The position numbers were made by a program, and so were the translations under genes. Below, piece by piece: positions 61,490-64,000 of a stretch of 64,000 nucleotides of DNA (the first letter of the stretch is position 1; the number at the start of each line of letters is the position of its first letter). The notes under the pieces were generated by a model. That model worked only from the letters and a program-made list of their open reading frames with translations, did no database searches and was not told where the DNA came from. Origin of the DNA: Colius striatus (taxonomy: Eukaryota > Chordata > Aves > Coliiformes > Coliidae); assembly GCF_028858725.1 (NCBI RefSeq), contig NC_084789.1, forward strand, positions 40,465,211 through 40,529,210, read 5' to 3'.

Positions 61490-61818
61490 ATAGAATAAGC
61501 TCTCCTCTCTAGCTGGGAAACAGGGCAGGACAGGGAATGCAATGATGATTGCCCTTCATCTGCACACTGTGCTGAGATGTGTTGTAGGCGTTCGGAAGAT
61601 CTCGGGTTGTAACGCGAGAGGTGGAGGGTACAGAAGAGGCGTGCATGGGGTGGAGTGAAAGGAAGTGCTTGTGTTAGCAGATAAACGCACATGGTGTAAA
61701 CAATTAGTTGGAATAAAGTATCATCCATACTGTGTATGTAGTGATCTTGTCCCCTCAGCGGTCGGTGAGCTGAGTGATCTGTGCGGGTGGCCTGGTGATG
61801 TTGCCGGTAGCGGCAACA
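61490..61818 (+). mobile_element. ERV-G 5' LTR (start uncertain)
   Basis: GGAATAAAG near 61710 serves as polyadenylation signal. U5 runs to GGCAACA at 61818, two bases ahead of the primer site. The 3' LTR begins TGTGGA at 63995, but no such start is seen near 61490, so this copy is probably 5'-truncated or joined to the esterase fragment. Confidence 0.6.
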
Positions 61819-61820
61819 TA

Positions 61821-61838
61821 CGGTGACCCCGACGTGAT
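61821..61838 (+). other. ERV-G primer binding site, tRNA-Trp type
   Basis: CGGTGACCCCGACGTGAT matches the tRNA-Trp complement used by avian alpharetroviruses at 17 of 18 bases (first T changed to C). Confidence 0.85.
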
Positions 61839-61864
61839 CGGCGGAATGCAGGACATCCACAGCC

Positions 61865-62671
61865 ATGGCACAGTTGGAACAGGTGATTAAGGTACTCAAG
61901 GCGGTGGCGCCTGAGGTGGGCGAGCGGATTAATCGCACGCCCACGGCTGCGTGCATGCTATGGATGCGGAGGCAGAGTGTGGTACAGGCACCCACAAAGT
62001 TATTAAATGTCCAGAATTGGACGGCGGTAGAGGAGGAGATGTTACAGGCTGCCTTAGCGGGGACCAAGGGGATGGATCAACATCTTAAAGCATGGGGGGA
62101 GGTTAAGAGGACTCTGTCTAAGGCAGCAGAGGAGAAACAGTTTTTGTTGTCAGCGCAGGAAGCTATCCGGGGGGAGGGGCGGAAAGCGCAGACAGAGGAG
62201 AGAGTTTGTAGCGACCAGGAGACTCAAATGAGCGTGGAAGTGGAAAATCACGGGGCGCAGACGGGTCCGTCACTGTGTGGGGACGCGGAATGTGATAAAC
62301 TTGACACCGAGGAGGAGAGTGAGGGGTGCGGCCACGGAACAGAGCCCCCACGGGAGAGCTGCTTCCCAGTCGAGCCCCGCCCGCCGAGTTACCCCTGGGA
62401 CGAGTTGCAGAGGATGCGGACTGGGAATGCCGAGCGGGCGGAATCGGACGGGGGTACGGTGCAGGATGATCAGGGGAGAGTGGGGAGGCGCGATCACGTG
62501 TTAGACTGGGCACCATCGGGCACGCGAAGGGAGACAAAGAAAAAGAAAATGCAGGAGAGAGTAATACCGGCTGCGCAGTCGGCGCCGGGGACGTCACGGA
62601 GTGAGCCAGACCCTCCCGACCCTTCCATCCGCAGCCACCGCCGCCGCGCAGCTGCTTCCCGCGCCCGTTAA
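61865..62671 (+). CDS. gag: ERV-G truncated Gag, open 268 codons
   Basis: Starts at ATG 61865, 26 bases after the primer site, giving MAQLEQVIKVLKAVAPEVGE, a matrix-like helical domain of about 100 residues. An acidic and serine-rich region follows, with a PPSY late-domain motif (VEPRPPSYPWDEL) near residue 174 and a basic C-terminal end (RSHRRRAAASRAR). No capsid or nucleocapsid remains. The frame is unbroken, unlike almost every other gene here. This may be chance in GC-rich sequence, recent age, or constraint. Expression is unknown. Confidence 0.75.
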   Translation: MAQLEQVIKVLKAVAPEVGERINRTPTAACMLWMRRQSVVQAPTKLLNVQNWTAVEEEMLQAALAGTKGMDQHLKAWGEVKRTLSKAAEEKQFLLSAQEAIRGEGRKAQTEERVCSDQETQMSVEVENHGAQTGPSLCGDAECDKLDTEEESEGCGHGTEPPRESCFPVEPRPPSYPWDELQRMRTGNAERAESDGGTVQDDQGRVGRRDHVLDWAPSGTRRETKKKKMQERVIPAAQSAPGTSRSEPDPPDPSIRSHRRRAAASRAR

Positions 62672-62829
62672 GTGTCTCCGGAGTGCCCCCCCCACCGGGC
62701 GCGCCGACATCACTGGCCCCAGCCCTCACGGACAGCTGGGCTCATCCTTTCCATCCTCAATCTGTTGCCTCAACGAGTGTAAAAACTGTTGGCCGTGATG
62801 TCATGCATTTTTCTATAAATGTGATGATG

Positions 62830-63960
62830 AATAGTGGTTTTCTTACAATGGAAACTTTCTAAGGTGTTTTAGGTGTCAGGAATGGAACTTGGAAGAACAG
62901 AACATTTTGGTATTGAGAAGTCAGTGACACATTTAAAAAAAAAAGGATGAAAAAGGTTTATAAACAGTGGTTTCTATTTTGGACTCATTGGTGAAGGATT
63001 TTTTTTTTTTTTGGATCAAGAGTAAAAAAAGGATTTTGTCATACTGTTGATGCTTCAAATGATTGTGGTAAATGGTTTTAGGCAATTTCAACAACCCAAG
63101 CAAAACATGTGGGTTACACTGGCTAAAGCAATCAATCAGTCTACAATATGTTTATCAATGGCCACTCCAGATAATCCTTTTTCTACCTGTTTGGAGGGAG
63201 TTCCATTAGATGTGGCACAATGGCCTTTACCAAATGCATTAAAAACAAATCCCTTAGTTAAGGGTAATGCAAAGTTGACAACTGGGATTCGATCATTTCA
63301 TGGTTGCCAACAATGACAACAGAGCCACAGGAGTTAGAATTATTGGGATCTATAAAGATGAATTTTTGTGTTATGTTTCATTTTACCAGCAATACCAAAA
63401 AAATTTAGACAGAATGTGGATTCCATCCTGGGCATGTATAAGAACACGACATCTTGGTGCAATTATACTTCACCAAAAAGATCCAGGTCTAGTCTTGTGC
63501 CTATACAGTTACCAAAGGGAATTTTTCTGATTTGTGGGGACCAGGCATGGCCTGGAATACCCTCGAGATCACAAGGGGGACCGTGCAGTTTGGGACGACT
63601 GACGATCTTGATGCCTAATCACACAATGATTTAGAAACATCGTCATCCAAAATGATTTGTGCATGCATTTACTAGCGAATATGGATGGCCAAGTTACCCC
63701 TTGGTCTCCCTCAGCAATAATAGCAACTAGTATATTTGCTCCAGGTGTAGGAGTATCTGCTTTATTAACTCAGCTACGCAAATTAGGATGCTGGCTTAGC
63801 AAACAAAGTAATCAAACCTCAATAACATTAGAAGGCTTGATTAGTGATGTAAGTAGTATTAGACATGCAACCTTGCAAAATAGAGATTTTTACTTTTAGC
63901 ACAAGTGTAATAATTTTGTTTGTCAGCTGTACTTTTTTTTTTATAGTGTATAAAAAGAAG
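62830..63960 (+). pseudogene. env: ERV-G env remnants
   Basis: Surface-subunit sequence is recognisable at 63047-63316 (NMWVTLAKAINQSTICLSMA, STCLEGVPLDVAQWPLPN) and, in a second frame, 63368-63634 ([32 protein letters not shown]). The transmembrane subunit starts at about 63720 with a fusion-peptide-like FAPGVGVSALLTQLRKL and SISSIRHA-type heptad sequence (DVSSIRHATLQNR). The disulphide loop region is deleted after it and the anchor is degraded. Family resemblance is to alpharetrovirus/class II-type envelopes. Several frameshifts. Confidence 0.8.
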
Positions 63961-63981
63961 CTTACCAGGCATGGGTTGCTC

Positions 63982-64000
63982 AAAAAGGGGGAATTGTGGA
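63982..64000 (+). other. ERV-G polypurine tract and start of 3' LTR
   Basis: AAAAAGGGGGAAT precedes TGTGGA at 63995, the first bases of the 3' LTR, cut by the window edge. Confidence 0.8.

Larger units (their letters stand above)
61490..64000 (+). mobile_element. ERV-G: alpharetrovirus-like gag-env element lacking pol
   Basis: 5' LTR end, tRNA-Trp-type primer site, an open truncated gag, envelope remnants and a polypurine tract, with the 3' LTR just beginning as the window ends. No protease, reverse transcriptase, RNase H or integrase sequence lies between gag (ends 62671) and env (from about 62830). One deletion removed the end of gag and all of pol. Movement would need enzymes in trans. 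Confidence 0.85.

Overview
This window is vertebrate, almost certainly avian (probably passerine) DNA. CR1 LINE copies end in the ATTCTATG-type octamer, several families of endogenous retroviruses (ERVs) are present, and broken exons of two host genes keep their splice sites. There are no bacterial features. Element names (ERV-A to ERV-G, L1a-L1c, CR1-a to -c) are mine.

Layout. 1-1015: CR1 fragment, minus strand. 1045-7186: ERV-A, a decayed gammaretrovirus-like provirus. 7187-7389: LTR fragment. 7386-15486 and 27417-35516: arms of a nearly perfect 8.1-kb inverted repeat. Each arm holds an AT-rich piece of ERV-C, a betaretrovirus-like provirus with a tRNA-Lys-type primer site (ERV-B: LTR, gag, dUTPase-protease, pol) and a CR1 that truncates ERV-B. 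The 11.9-kb spacer holds ERV-D (LTR-complete, tRNA-His primer site, 4-bp target duplication, LTRs differing at 3 of 531 positions), the beta-like fragment ERV-E, and an unidentified ORF. 35440-40191: the rest of ERV-C. 41452-48717: a broken collagen gene (signal peptide, Gly-X-Y exons, collagen XV/XVIII-like C-terminal remnants), invaded by two nested LTRs. 49545-49846: CCAAT-rich promoter and exon 1 of a TOP2A-like gene, whose exons 2 and 3 lie at 60572-60978. Its first intron has swollen to 10.7 kb with an old LTR (L1b), the 8.8-kb provirus ERV-F inside it, and a further solo LTR. 61490-64000: ERV-G, an alpharetrovirus-like gag-env element that has lost pol.

The most unusual content is the ERV-F envelope gene. 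Its surface subunit begins with what read as three tandem immunoglobulin-like domains ahead of ordinary surface-subunit sequence. The gene is broken by several frameshifts, so this is a fossil of an unusual envelope design. The near-identical inverted repeat is the second major point: a very young or gene-converted palindrome, or an assembly artefact.

How the parts relate. The retroviral units follow the normal LTR - primer site - gag - pro - pol - env - polypurine tract - LTR order, but each has stops, frameshifts or internal deletions. None looks able to move alone. Nesting gives a relative history: CR1 into ERV-B; ERV-D into a CR1 tail; ERV-F into L1b into the TOP2A intron; a 445-bp LTR into L1c into the collagen intron. 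Dense mixed ERVs, a palindrome and decaying gene copies would suit a low-recombination compartment such as the W or a germline-restricted chromosome, but that is inference.
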